Assembly: GCF_029193575.1 (NCBI RefSeq)
Contig: NZ_JARGCS010000056.1
Coordinates: forward strand, 124,001-188,000
Length of the DNA: 64,000 nt
Direction of reading: 5' to 3'
From: Pseudomonas entomophila
GTDB taxonomy: Bacteria; Pseudomonadota; Gammaproteobacteria; Pseudomonadales; Pseudomonadaceae
In this document: positions 1 through 8,005 of the stretch, piece after piece
Layout of the letters: each line of letters opens with the position of its first letter
Numbering within the stretch: the first letter of the stretch is position 1
Translations under genes and position numbers: made by a program
The notes under the pieces: model-generated
Database searches by the model: none
Told to the model about the DNA's origin: nothing
Seen by the model: only the letters and a program-made list of their open reading frames with translations

Positions 1-27
1 ACAACCTCTCATTTAGGAGCAATCACC

Positions 28-120
28 ATGACTCTTGGAAATTTCATGCGCGGCCTGCTGGCTGCCTATGCGTGCGGTGCCACCGGCTCGGCCGTCTACG
101 AATTCGCCCGCCCCGAGTGA
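28..120 (+). CDS. Small hypothetical protein (30 aa)
   Basis: A 30-codon ORF starts at ATG 28 behind a good Shine-Dalgarno sequence (TAGGAG, about 8 bases upstream) and ends at TGA 118-120. The peptide has a short hydrophobic, Ala/Gly-rich centre (residues 7-18) and a charged C-terminus, so it could associate with the membrane, but I recognise no family. It lies upstream of, and codirectional with, the LOG-family gene and could be in the same transcript. The ribosome-binding site and the Pseudomonas-like codon use are the only support; no function can be given. Confidence 0.5.
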   Translation: MTLGNFMRGLLAAYACGATGSAVYEFARPE

Positions 121-204
121 GTCGGCCCTTGGAAGCTGTCGGTCTGGCCCTTACCCTGTGTGCCCCCTTGCCCGCGCAAGGGTGAACCGCACTGGAGAAA
201 AGCA

Positions 205-792
205 ATGCCTGTACGTTCCGTCTGTGTCTTCTGCGGCGCCAGCATTGGCGCCAACACTGCCTACCGCGAGGCGGCCATCGCCCTCGGCCAGGCCATCGCC
301 CGACGCGGCCTGACCCTGGTCTATGGTGGTGGCGCGGTTGGTTTGATGGGCACTGTGGCCGACGCGGCCATGCAAGCCGGTGGCGAGGTGATCGGCATCA
401 TCCCGCAGAGCCTGATGAACGCCGAAATCGGCCACAAAGGCCTGAGCCGCCTGGAAGTGGTCGATGGCATGCACGCCCGCAAGGCGCGCATGGCTGAGCT
501 GAGTGATGCGTTCATCGCCCTGCCGGGCGGGCTAGGCACGCTGGAGGAGCTGTTCGAGGTGTGGACCTGGGGGCAACTGGGCTATCACGCCAAGCCGTTG
601 GGCCTGCTGGATGTGAATGGGTTCTATGAAAAGCTCGGCGGGTTCCTCGACCATATCGTCGAGGAAGGTTTCGTGCGGCCACAACACCGGGCGATGCTGT
701 TGCTCGGGCAGCAGCCGGATGCGCTGCTGGATGGGATGGATGAGTTCGTCTCGCCGGTGCTGCCGAAGTGGGTCGACAGGAAACCCGACTGA
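205..792 (+). CDS. LOG family protein (cytokinin riboside 5'-monophosphate phosphoribohydrolase-like)
   Basis: 195-residue TIGR00730/LOG-family protein. Family members cleave the N-glycosidic bond of nucleoside 5'-monophosphates, releasing the free base and ribose 5-phosphate. In bacteria they were long misnamed lysine decarboxylases. Visible signatures are the N-terminal Rossmann strand with CVFCGAS (7-13), the GGG turn (41-43), MHARK (89-93) and the hallmark PGGLGTLEE (107-115) that binds the phosphate and carries the catalytic Glu. ATG 205 is preferred over upstream in-frame starts because GGAGAAA lies about 7 bases before it and the family begins here. The gene ends just before a REP-like hairpin. 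The natural substrate in pseudomonads is not evident from sequence. Confidence 0.9.
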   Translation: MPVRSVCVFCGASIGANTAYREAAIALGQAIARRGLTLVYGGGAVGLMGTVADAAMQAGGEVIGIIPQSLMNAEIGHKGLSRLEVVDGMHARKARMAELSDAFIALPGGLGTLEELFEVWTWGQLGYHAKPLGLLDVNGFYEKLGGFLDHIVEEGFVRPQHRAMLLLGQQPDALLDGMDEFVSPVLPKWVDRKPD

Positions 793-805
793 AAAATACG
801 GCGAC

Positions 806-844
806 GCCCTTGTAGGAGCGGGCTTGGCCCGCTCCTACAAGGGC
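806..844. repeat. REP-like perfect hairpin
   Basis: Perfect 18-bp inverted repeat (806-823 / 827-844) with a TTG loop, carrying the 'TAGGAGCGGGCTTG' core common in P. putida-group REP elements. It sits between the convergent 3' ends of the LOG gene and ygiQ, where it can stabilise or terminate transcripts on both strands. Confidence 0.8.
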
Positions 845-870
845 CCGTGGCGTTCAGCAGCCCTTCACGA

Positions 871-3171
871 TCAGCGCGGGATCACCGGCTGACGCGGCTT
901 CTTCTTGCCCTTGCCACCCTTGGCCGCCTCTTTGCGCTCCTTGGCGGCCTGCTGGTTGCGGGCGAACGCCTCGGCCTTGGCTTTTTCGCGCTTGTCCCAC
1001 GGCTTGCTGCCATCGCTGGCGCGCGGCGGCAGGCCGGTGTGCTGGGTGAGGATCTTCTGTTCCTTGCCCACCTTGTGGCTGCCGCTCGGCGTGGAGTTCT
1101 TGCGCCGGGCGCTCTGGTAGCTGTCGGTCTGCGGCTGGTGCAGCGGAATCAGCTGGTGCTTGCCCGGGCCGATCAGGTCCGCGCGGCCCATGCGCTCCAG
1201 CGCCTCGCGCAGCATCGGCCAGCCCTTCGGGTCGTGGTAGCGCAGGAACGCCTTGTGCAGGCGGCGCTGCTCATCGCTCTTGACGATCTCCACGCCTTCG
1301 CTCTTGTAGGTGACCTTGCGCAGCGGGTTCTTGCCCGAGTGGTACATGGCCGTGGCCGAGGCCATCGGCGAGGGGTAGAACGCCTGCACCTGGTCGGCAC
1401 GGAAGCCATTGCCCTTGAGCCACAGGGCCAGGTTCATCATGTCTTCGTCGGTGGTGCCGGGGTGCGCGGCGATGAAGTACGGGATCAGGTACTGCTCCTT
1501 GCCCGCCTCCTTCGAGAACTTCTCGAACATGCGCTTGAAGCGGTCGTAGGTGCCGATGCCCGGCTTCATCATCTTGTCCAGCGGACCACGCTCGGTATGT
1601 TCCGGGGCAATTTTCAGGTAGCCGCCAACGTGGTGGGTGACCAGTTCCTTGACGTACTCCGGCGACTCCACCGCCAGGTCGTAGCGCAGGCCCGAGGCGA
1701 TCAGGATTTTCTTCACCCCCGGCAAGGCACGGGCCTTGCGGTACAGCTCGATCAGCGAACTGTGGTCGGTGTTGAGGTTCTCGCAGATGCCGGGGAACAC
1801 GCACGACGGCTTGCGGCAGTGCTTCTCGATGTCGTGGCTCTTGCAGGCGATGCGGTACATGTTCGCGGTCGGGCCGCCGAGGTCGGAGACCACGCCGGTG
1901 AAGCCGGGCACCTTGTCGCGCATCTCCTCGATCTCGCGGATGATCGAGTCGTGGGAGCGGTTCTGGATGATCCGCCCTTCGTGCTCGGTGATCGAGCAGA
2001 AGGTGCAACCGCCGAAGCAGCCACGCATGATGTTCACCGAGAAACGGATCATCTCGTACGCCGGGATGCGCGCCTTGCCATACGCCGGGTGCGGCACGCG
2101 CGCGTAGGGCATGCCGAACACGTAGTCCATTTCCTCGGTGGTCATGGGAATGGGTGGCGGGTTGAACCACACGTCCACCTCGCCATGCTTCTGCACCAGC
2201 GCACGGGCGTTGCCGGGGTTGGTCTCCAGGTGCAGCACACGGTTGGCGTGGGCATAGAGCACCGGGTCGTTGCGCACCTTCTCGAACGACGGCAGGCGGA
2301 TCACCGACTTCTCGCGGGTCATGCGCGGGCTGTCGAGGATTTGCACCACCTTGGCTTCGTTCGGGTCTTCCACCTCGCCCTTGGCCTGCTCGATGGCGCA
2401 GGCCTGGGTGTCCTGGGTGTTGACGTAGGGGTTGATGATCTTGTCGACCCGGCCCGGACGGTCGATGCGGGTGGAGTCGATCTCGTACCAGCCTTCAGGC
2501 GTGTCGCGACGAATGAACGCAGTGCCGCGCACGTCGCTGATGCTCTCGATCGACTCGCCGTTGGACAGCCGTTGCGCCACCTCGACCACCGCGCGCTCGG
2601 CGTTGCCGAACAGCAGGATGTCGGCGCAGGCATCGATCAGGATCGAATGACGGACCTTGTCCTGCCAGTAGTCATAGTGGGCGATACGGCGCAGCGAGGC
2701 CTCGATGCCGCCGAGCACGATCGGCACGTGCTTGTAGGCTTCCTTGCAACGCTGGCTGTACACCAGGCTGGCCCGGTCAGGCCGGCTGCCCGCGATGCCA
2801 CCCGGGGTGTAGGCGTCGTCGGAGCGGATCTTCTTGTCGGCGGTGTAGCGGTTGATCATCGAGTCCATGTTGCCGGCCGCGACACCGAAAAACAGGTTCG
2901 GCTCGCCGAGCTTCATGAAGTCGTCCTTCGACTGCCAGTTCGGCTGGGCGATGATGCCTACGCGAAAGCCCTGGGCTTCCAGCAAACGACCGATGATGGC
3001 CATGCCGAACGACGGGTGGTCGACGTAGGCGTCGCCGGTCACGATGATGATGTCGCAGGAGTCCCAGCCGAGCTGATCCATCTCCTCCCTGCTCATCGGC
3101 AGGAACGGCGCTGGCCCGAAGCATTCGGCCCAGTACTTGGGATAGTCGTAGAGAGGCTTGGCTGCTTGCAT
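871..3171 (-). CDS. ygiQ: YgiQ family radical SAM protein
   Basis: 766-residue member of the YgiQ family. These combine an N-terminal domain with a B12-binding-like fold, a radical SAM core and a YgiQ-specific C-terminal domain. The radical SAM cluster motif CFGGCTFC is at residues 385-392, with cysteines 385, 389 and 392 as the [4Fe-4S] ligands. The C-terminal ~40 residues are rich in Lys, Ala and Arg, probably disordered and perhaps nucleic-acid-binding. ATG 3171 (MQAAKPLYDY) is chosen over upstream in-frame starts because the N-terminal homology begins there and the extension reads like non-coding translation. The reaction is unknown; the family is widespread but biochemically poorly characterised. 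The gene stands alone, convergent with the LOG gene. Confidence 0.93.
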   Translation of the reverse strand: MQAAKPLYDYPKYWAECFGPAPFLPMSREEMDQLGWDSCDIIIVTGDAYVDHPSFGMAIIGRLLEAQGFRVGIIAQPNWQSKDDFMKLGEPNLFFGVAAGNMDSMINRYTADKKIRSDDAYTPGGIAGSRPDRASLVYSQRCKEAYKHVPIVLGGIEASLRRIAHYDYWQDKVRHSILIDACADILLFGNAERAVVEVAQRLSNGESIESISDVRGTAFIRRDTPEGWYEIDSTRIDRPGRVDKIINPYVNTQDTQACAIEQAKGEVEDPNEAKVVQILDSPRMTREKSVIRLPSFEKVRNDPVLYAHANRVLHLETNPGNARALVQKHGEVDVWFNPPPIPMTTEEMDYVFGMPYARVPHPAYGKARIPAYEMIRFSVNIMRGCFGGCTFCSITEHEGRIIQNRSHDSIIREIEEMRDKVPGFTGVVSDLGGPTANMYRIACKSHDIEKHCRKPSCVFPGICENLNTDHSSLIELYRKARALPGVKKILIASGLRYDLAVESPEYVKELVTHHVGGYLKIAPEHTERGPLDKMMKPGIGTYDRFKRMFEKFSKEAGKEQYLIPYFIAAHPGTTDEDMMNLALWLKGNGFRADQVQAFYPSPMASATAMYHSGKNPLRKVTYKSEGVEIVKSDEQRRLHKAFLRYHDPKGWPMLREALERMGRADLIGPGKHQLIPLHQPQTDSYQSARRKNSTPSGSHKVGKEQKILTQHTGLPPRASDGSKPWDKREKAKAEAFARNQQAAKERKEAAKGGKGKKKPRQPVIPR

Positions 3172-3302
3172 GTCAGTGACCGGTTCTGGTGTGCAGGGAA
3201 ATCGCGGGCGCGGAATATAGCACAAATTTTGACCAAATCCGACGGTAGAGGTCGGATTCATCGAGGCCGCGCATTTGTCCCGAGATGGCGTCGCCGAATC
3301 CA

Positions 3303-3345
3303 GCATCGCATCGCGGGGCAAGCCCGCTTCGACAGGGGCGGTGGC
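3303..3345. repeat. Single REP-like unit
   Basis: Contains CGCGGGGCAAGCCCGC, the REP core, lying between the 3' end of dnaB and the 5' end of ygiQ. A single unit without an inverted partner. Confidence 0.55.
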
Positions 3346-3353
3346 GTGCCGGG

Positions 3354-4751
3354 TTATTCGTCGTCGTCGAAGTTGTACATGCCCGGCGCAAGGTTCTCGA
3401 AGCGGGTGTACTTGCCGATGAACGCCAGCCGCACGAAGCCGATGGGGCCGTTACGCTGCTTGCCGATGATGATCTCGGCCACGCCCTTGTGCTCGGTCTC
3501 GGGGTGATACACCTCGTCACGGTAGACGAACATGATCACGTCGGCGTCCTGCTCGATCGCACCGGATTCACGCAAGTCGGAGTTCACCGGGCGCTTGTTC
3601 GGCCGTTGCTCCAGGGAACGGTTGAGCTGCGACAGGGCGATCACCGGGCAGTTGAACTCCTTGGCCAGGGCCTTGAGGGAGCGGGAGATCTCGGAGATCT
3701 CGTTGGTACGGTTGTCGCCGGCAGAGCCGGGAATCTGCATCAACTGCAAGTAGTCGACCATGATCAGCCCGATGTCGCCGTGTTCTCGCGCCAGGCGCCG
3801 GGTACGCGCACGCATCTCCGAAGGGCTGATGCCCGCGGTGTCGTCGATGAACAGCTTGCGGTCGTTGAGCAGGTTCACCGCCGAGGTCAGCCGCGGCCAG
3901 TCATCGTCGTCCAGCTGGCCGGAACGCACCTTGGTCTGGTCGATGCGGCCCAGCGACGACAGCATACGCATCACCAGCGATTCACCGGGCATCTCGAGGG
4001 AGAACACCAGCACCACCTTGTCGCTGCGCAACACGGCGTTTTCCACCAGGTTCATGGCGAAGGTGGTCTTGCCCATCGACGGACGGCCCGCGACGATGAC
4101 CAGGTCGGCCGCCTGCAGGCCGCTGGTTTTCTCGTCCAGGTCGGTGAAGCCGGTGGAGACACCGGTGATATCGCTGTCGGAGTTGAACAGCGTGTCGATG
4201 CGGTCGATGGCCATGGTCAACAGCTCGTTGACCCCTACCGGGCCACCGGTCTTGGGCCGCGCCTCGGCGATCTGGAAGATCTGCCGTTCGGCGTCGTCGA
4301 GGATTTCCTCGGCATTGCGGCCTTGGGGGTTGAAGGCGTTGTCGGCGATGTCGGTACTGATGCTGATCAACTGGCGCAGCGTCGCACGCTCGCGAATGAT
4401 CGCGGCATAGGCCTTGATGTTGGCCACCGAGGGGGTGTTCTTCGCCAGTTCCGCCAGGTAGGCCAGGCCACCGACCTGGGACGACAGGCCTTCCTTTTCC
4501 AGCTGCTCGTGCAGGGTAACCACGTCGAACGGCTGGTTCTGGTCCACCAGCTTGTGGATGGCACGGAAAATCAGCCGGTGGTCATGCCGGTAGAAGTCGC
4601 CATCCGACACTTGGTCCAGCACCCGCTCCCAGGCGTTGTTGTCCAGCAGCAGGCCACCGAGCACGGCCTGTTCGGCCTCGATGGAATGCGGCGGCACCTT
4701 CAGGGCAGCGGTTTGCAGGTCGAGCTGTTCGGGATGGGTGATCTCGTTCAT
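3354..4751 (-). CDS. dnaB: Replicative DNA helicase DnaB
   Basis: 465-residue hexameric RecA-type 5'-3' helicase of the replication fork. The N-terminal domain (about 18-120) binds primase and the helicase loader. The C-terminal domain has Walker A GRPSMGKTT (222-230) and Walker B LIMVDYLQL (329-337). No intein or insertion interrupts the ATPase motifs. ATG 4751 is preferred to the GTG two codons upstream because it matches the conserved MNEI start. It follows rplI on the same strand, but a terminator-like hairpin (4787-4818) lies between them, so dnaB may have its own promoter or depend on readthrough. Confidence 0.97.
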   Translation of the reverse strand: MNEITHPEQLDLQTAALKVPPHSIEAEQAVLGGLLLDNNAWERVLDQVSDGDFYRHDHRLIFRAIHKLVDQNQPFDVVTLHEQLEKEGLSSQVGGLAYLAELAKNTPSVANIKAYAAIIRERATLRQLISISTDIADNAFNPQGRNAEEILDDAERQIFQIAEARPKTGGPVGVNELLTMAIDRIDTLFNSDSDITGVSTGFTDLDEKTSGLQAADLVIVAGRPSMGKTTFAMNLVENAVLRSDKVVLVFSLEMPGESLVMRMLSSLGRIDQTKVRSGQLDDDDWPRLTSAVNLLNDRKLFIDDTAGISPSEMRARTRRLAREHGDIGLIMVDYLQLMQIPGSAGDNRTNEISEISRSLKALAKEFNCPVIALSQLNRSLEQRPNKRPVNSDLRESGAIEQDADVIMFVYRDEVYHPETEHKGVAEIIIGKQRNGPIGFVRLAFIGKYTRFENLAPGMYNFDDDE

Positions 4752-4774
4752 GGCCACGCAAGAATCAGGGGGAG

Positions 4775-4818
4775 TGAAAAAACAAAGGGCACGGCCTGCG
4801 CAAAGCAGGGCCGTGCCC
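4775..4818 (-). terminator. Rho-independent terminator after rplI
   Basis: On the minus strand GGGCACGGCC (from 4818) pairs with GGCCGTGCCC (to 4787), followed by TTTGTTTTTTC. This fits termination or attenuation of the rpsF-rpsR-rplI transcript before dnaB. Confidence 0.75.
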
Positions 4819-4861
4819 GATGTTACCGGCTGGCCCGCAAGGAGCCAACCGATGCTACAGC

Positions 4862-5308
4862 TTAGGCTGCAACGACGACCACACGCACGGTGGCTTCAAC
4901 GTCGCTGTGCAGGTGCACGGCTACGTCGTATTCGCCAACTTGACGGATGGTGCCGTTCGGCAGACGAACTTCAGCTTTGGCCACTTCAACGCCAGAGGCG
5001 GTCAGGGCGTCAGCGATGTCGTGGGTGCCGATCGAACCGAACAGCTTGCCTTCATCGCCAGCGGTGGCGGTGATGGTGACTTCCAGCTCGGCCAGTTGGG
5101 CAGCGCGGCTTTCAGCCGAAGCTTTCTTGTCGGCGGCTGCTTTTTCCAGCTCGGCGCGGCGCTCTTCGAACGCGGCCAGGTTGGCGGCGTTGGCAACGGT
5201 GGCCTTGCCGAATGGCAGCAGGAAGTTACGGCCGTAACCGGCTTTAACTTTAACTTTGTCGCCCAGGTTGCCCAGGTTGGCGACTTTTTCCAGCAGGATC
5301 AGTTCCAT
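4862..5308 (-). CDS. rplI: 50S ribosomal protein L9
   Basis: 148-residue L9. It begins [17 protein letters not shown], with the N-terminal domain that binds 23S rRNA and the glycine-rich [15 protein letters not shown] segment (about 22-36), followed by the long connecting helix and a C-terminal domain. Length is normal for bacteria. It is the last gene of the S6-S18-DUF2232-L9 operon, 20 bases after the DUF2232 gene. Confidence 0.98.
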
Positions 5309-5328
5309 TTGGTAAAACCTCTTAACTT

Positions 5329-6219
5329 TTAACCTTCACCGTTCGCGGAGTCGTCACCCTTGGGTGACAGGCGACCGCGAAAATCAATCAGGCTGTCGAC
5401 AACGGCCAAAACCACGAGCAACGGATACGTCAGCTGCATGAACAGCACCAGCGTCACGTACAACCCCACCAGCCAGAACTTGGCCAGGCGTTTGCGCGCC
5501 ACCAGCCCATGCAGCAGGGCGATGCCCGCGAACATGAGCGGCACGCTGCACAGCGGCGTGAGCAATGCCAGGCCGGAACCGAAGTTCGGGCCGAACAGCA
5601 TGCACGCCAGCAGCAGCAGCGCCGGCACCAGGGGAATGCGCACCGCTTGAAACTCGCGGCCGAAACCTCCCGGGTTGTACAACACGGCTTGCCAGTAGCG
5701 CCCCAACATCAGGGCCAGCACACTGACAACTTGCAACAAGGCCGCGATCAGGCCGTTGAGCACCGGTACGATGAGCCTCGCCAAGTGCGCCTGTTCCTCT
5801 ACCGACAACTGCTGGTAAAGGCCGCCGAGCATCTGCGGCAGGGCTTTTTCAAGCGCTCGCGCCAGAGCTTCGATCGGTTCCTGGAACACTGAACCAAGGA
5901 TCACACCGTACAACAGGCCCAGGGCGATGCTGGACAACAGCACCCGGTTCCAGGAATGCCCGGCGCGCAACAGCGCAGCCAGCCCCAGCGCCCCCAGCAG
6001 CACCATCAAGGTGCGCGGCTCGCCGAAGACCCACCAGGCCAACGCGGGCAAGATGCCCCACACGATGACCGAGGATGCGTCCTTGAAACCGCGCCGCAGG
6101 AACACCAGGCTCCCGGCGGCGGCACTCAACCAGAACAACAGCGGCAATGCCGCACAACCGGCCACCACTACAGTGGCCTGCACGCGACCGCGCATGATGA
6201 AATCAGCCAACGCTCGCAT
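5329..6219 (-). CDS. DUF2232 family integral membrane protein
   Basis: 296-residue, strongly hydrophobic protein with about eight predicted membrane segments (for example around residues 15-35, 45-75, 85-110 and 150-175) and a short charged C-terminus. It matches the DUF2232/YybS-type membrane proteins that pseudomonads carry between rpsR and rplI. The gene is on the same strand as the ribosomal genes, 33 bases after rpsR and 20 before rplI, so it is almost certainly cotranscribed with them. No catalytic motif is visible. The family is sometimes suggested to be transport-related, but its role is unproven. Confidence 0.85.
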
Positions 6220-6252
6220 GCCTATCCCTTGCTACTTGTCGACGACCCGGTC

Positions 6253-6483
6253 TCAGCGGCCGTGGCTGTCGGTGTAGGGCAGCAGGGCCAGGAAGCGGGC
6301 GCGCTTGATAGCGGTGGCCAGCTGACGCTGATAACGAGCTTTGGTACCAGTGATACGGCTCGGAACGATCTTGCCGGTTTCGGATACGTAAGCTTTCAGG
6401 GTGTTGAGATCTTTGAAGTCGATCTCTTTCACGTCTTCAGCAGTGAAGCGGCAGAATTTACGACGACGGAAGAAACGTGCCAT
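6253..6483 (-). CDS. rpsR: 30S ribosomal protein S18
   Basis: 76-residue S18 with the basic N-terminus MARFFRRRKFCRF and the conserved core DLNTLKAYVSETGKI that binds 16S rRNA and pairs with S6 on the platform of the small subunit. It follows rpsF by 28 bases in the usual S6-S18 order. Confidence 0.98.
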   Translation of the reverse strand: MARFFRRRKFCRFTAEDVKEIDFKDLNTLKAYVSETGKIVPSRITGTKARYQRQLATAIKRARFLALLPYTDSHGR

Positions 6484-6511
6484 GTAATAGGCTCCTCAAA
6501 AGGTCCGTGGA

Positions 6512-6937
6512 TTACTCGTCAGCGTTATCGCTGTTGTCGCTGTCATTGCTGTCGTCGCCATCGGCGGAGTCAGCATGCTCAGGACGCTCGCGACGCTCAC
6601 GGCGCTCGCTGCGGTTCTCTTCGGCCTTCAGCATTTCGGACTGGCCGGTTACGGCTTCGTCACGACGGATGACCAGGTTACGGATTACGGCATCGTTGTA
6701 GCGGAAGTTGTCTTCCAGCTCGGCCAGGGCTTTGCCCGAGCACTCAACGTTCAGCATCACGTAGTGAGCCTTGTGAACGTTGTTGATGGCGTAGGCCAGC
6801 TGACGACGGCCCCAGTCTTCCAGGCGGTGGATCTTGCCACCATCTTCTTCGATCAGCTTGGTGTAGCGCTCGACCATGCCGCCGACTTGCTCGCTCTGAT
6901 CCGGGTGGACCAGGAAGATGATTTCGTAATGACGCAT
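6512..6937 (-). CDS. rpsF: 30S ribosomal protein S6
   Basis: 141-residue S6. The ferredoxin-like core begins MRHYEIIFLVHPDQSEQ. The C-terminal ~40 residues are a low-complexity tail: a basic segment (ERRERRERPEH) followed by a Ser/Asp/Asn stretch ending DNADE. Acidic S6 tails can be extended by RimK-type glutamate ligases in many proteobacteria; this tail ends in a single Glu. It is the first gene of the operon, with a good SD (AAGGAG) and a consensus promoter upstream. Confidence 0.98.
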   Translation of the reverse strand: MRHYEIIFLVHPDQSEQVGGMVERYTKLIEEDGGKIHRLEDWGRRQLAYAINNVHKAHYVMLNVECSGKALAELEDNFRYNDAVIRNLVIRRDEAVTGQSEMLKAEENRSERRERRERPEHADSADGDDSNDSDNSDNADE

Positions 6938-7057
6938 GAATGCTCCTTACGGGTTAGTAGTCTGCCAGCGAATCTGGTCAGACAAGGAGTGAATGACACT
7001 GTGTGTCTTGCACGGAGGGTAGGCACATACATGCCTGCCAGCTCGGCAAGGGGCGCA

Positions 7058-7086
7058 ATTGTAGAGAAGGCGGGGCAGACAAGCAA
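7058..7086 (-). promoter_or_regulatory. Sigma-70 promoter of the rpsF operon
   Basis: On the minus strand a -35 TTGCTT (7086-7081) and -10 TACAAT (7063-7058) are separated by exactly 17 bp. A GC-rich discriminator (TGCGCC) follows, typical of ppGpp/DksA-sensitive ribosomal promoters. The start would be near 7051, giving a leader of about 115 nt before rpsF, long enough for S6/S18 autoregulatory structure. Confidence 0.7.
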
Positions 7087-7150
7087 GGTGATTGGCGATT
7101 ATTTGAACAGCTAGAAACAATTGCCGGGCAATGTGCTGCCCGGCAGGACG

Positions 7151-7238
7151 CCATCGCGGGGCAAGCCCGCCCCTACAGCCCCCGCTGATTGCGAATACAG
7201 CGGGATACCTTTGGGAGCGGGCTTGCCCCGCGATGAAG
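7151..7238. repeat. Inverted pair of REP units
   Basis: CGCGGGGCAAGCCCGC (from 7154) and its inverted copy GCGGGCTTGCCCCGCG (near 7217-7232) form a BIME-like pair with about 50 bp between the cores, downstream of rlmB. Confidence 0.75.
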
Positions 7239-7258
7239 CCAGCACCGACGAGAATGAA

Positions 7259-8005
7259 TCAGCGCTTGGCCTGGCGCTGGCGCACCGCTTCGAACAGGCA
7301 CACCCCGGTGGCCACCGAGACGTTCAGGCTGCTGACGCTACCGGCCATCGGCAGCTTCACCAGGAAGTCGCAATGCTCGCGGGTCAGCCGGCGCATGCCC
7401 TTGCCTTCGGCGCCCATGATCATCACCAGCGGGCCGGTGAGGTCCTGCTGGTAGATCTCCTGCTCGGCCTCGCCAGCGGTGCCGACCACCCACAGCCCGC
7501 GCTGCTGGAGCTTCTCCAGGGTGCGCGCGAGGTTGGTCACCGCCACCAACGGGATCACCTCGGCGGCGCCGCAGGCGACCTTGCGCACCACGCCGGTGAG
7601 CGTGGCCGACTTGTCCTTGGGAATCACCACCGCCGTGGCGCCGGCGGCATCGGCGGTGCGCAGGCAGGCGCCGAGGTTGTGCGGGTCGGTGACGCCATCG
7701 AGCACCAGGATCAGCGGCGGCGTCTCGCTGCGCTCGAGCAACTCCTCGAGCATCGCTTCGCCCCACACCTGGCTCGGGCTGACCTCGGCCACCACGCCCT
7801 GGTGCACGCCCTCGACCCAGGCGTCCAGCTCACGGCGCTCGGCCTGGCCAACCGGCACGCGGTACTTCGCGGCCAGCGCCAGCAAGGCCTGGAGGCGCGG
7901 CTCACTGCGCCCTTCCGACAGCCAGATCTGCTTGACCCGCTTGGGGTGGTGCTGCAACAGGGCCTGCACGGCGTGCACGCCGTAGATCTTTTCCAGCTGA
8001 CTCAT
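7259..8005 (-). CDS. rlmB: 23S rRNA (guanosine(2251)-2'-O)-methyltransferase RlmB
   Basis: 248-residue SPOUT-class (TrmH family) methyltransferase that 2'-O-methylates G2251 in the P-loop of 23S rRNA using SAM. The N-terminal substrate-binding domain covers residues 1-75. The catalytic domain has motif 1 NLGACLRTADAAGA (110-123), motif 2 IMGAEGKGM (196-204) and motif 3 GSVSSLNVSVATG (222-234), which form the trefoil-knot SAM site. Its ATG overlaps the rnr stop in ATGA (8002-8005), so the two are translationally coupled, a conserved pairing in gammaproteobacteria. Confidence 0.97.
   Translation of the reverse strand: MSQLEKIYGVHAVQALLQHHPKRVKQIWLSEGRSEPRLQALLALAAKYRVPVGQAERRELDAWVEGVHQGVVAEVSPSQVWGEAMLEELLERSETPPLILVLDGVTDPHNLGACLRTADAAGATAVVIPKDKSATLTGVVRKVACGAAEVIPLVAVTNLARTLEKLQQRGLWVVGTAGEAEQEIYQQDLTGPLVMIMGAEGKGMRRLTREHCDFLVKLPMAGSVSSLNVSVATGVCLFEAVRQRQAKR

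Larger units (their letters stand above)
6938..7258. other. 321-bp intergenic region between rlmB and rpsF
   Basis: Holds the rpsF leader and promoter (6938-7086), a GC hairpin TGCCGGGCA/TGCCCGGCA (7121-7144) and an inverted pair of REP units (7151-7238). The hairpin and REPs lie downstream of rlmB and probably mark the end of the rnr-rlmB transcript. No further gene is seen. Confidence 0.7.

Noticed and set aside
847..3507. Very long ORF (886 codons) antisense to ygiQ, and similar ones at 8011-10677 and 15937-18756
   Set aside because: Shadow frames of high-GC genes: low-complexity Ala/Arg/Val/His translations with no recognisable domain, no SD, and each lies over a well-supported gene on the other strand.
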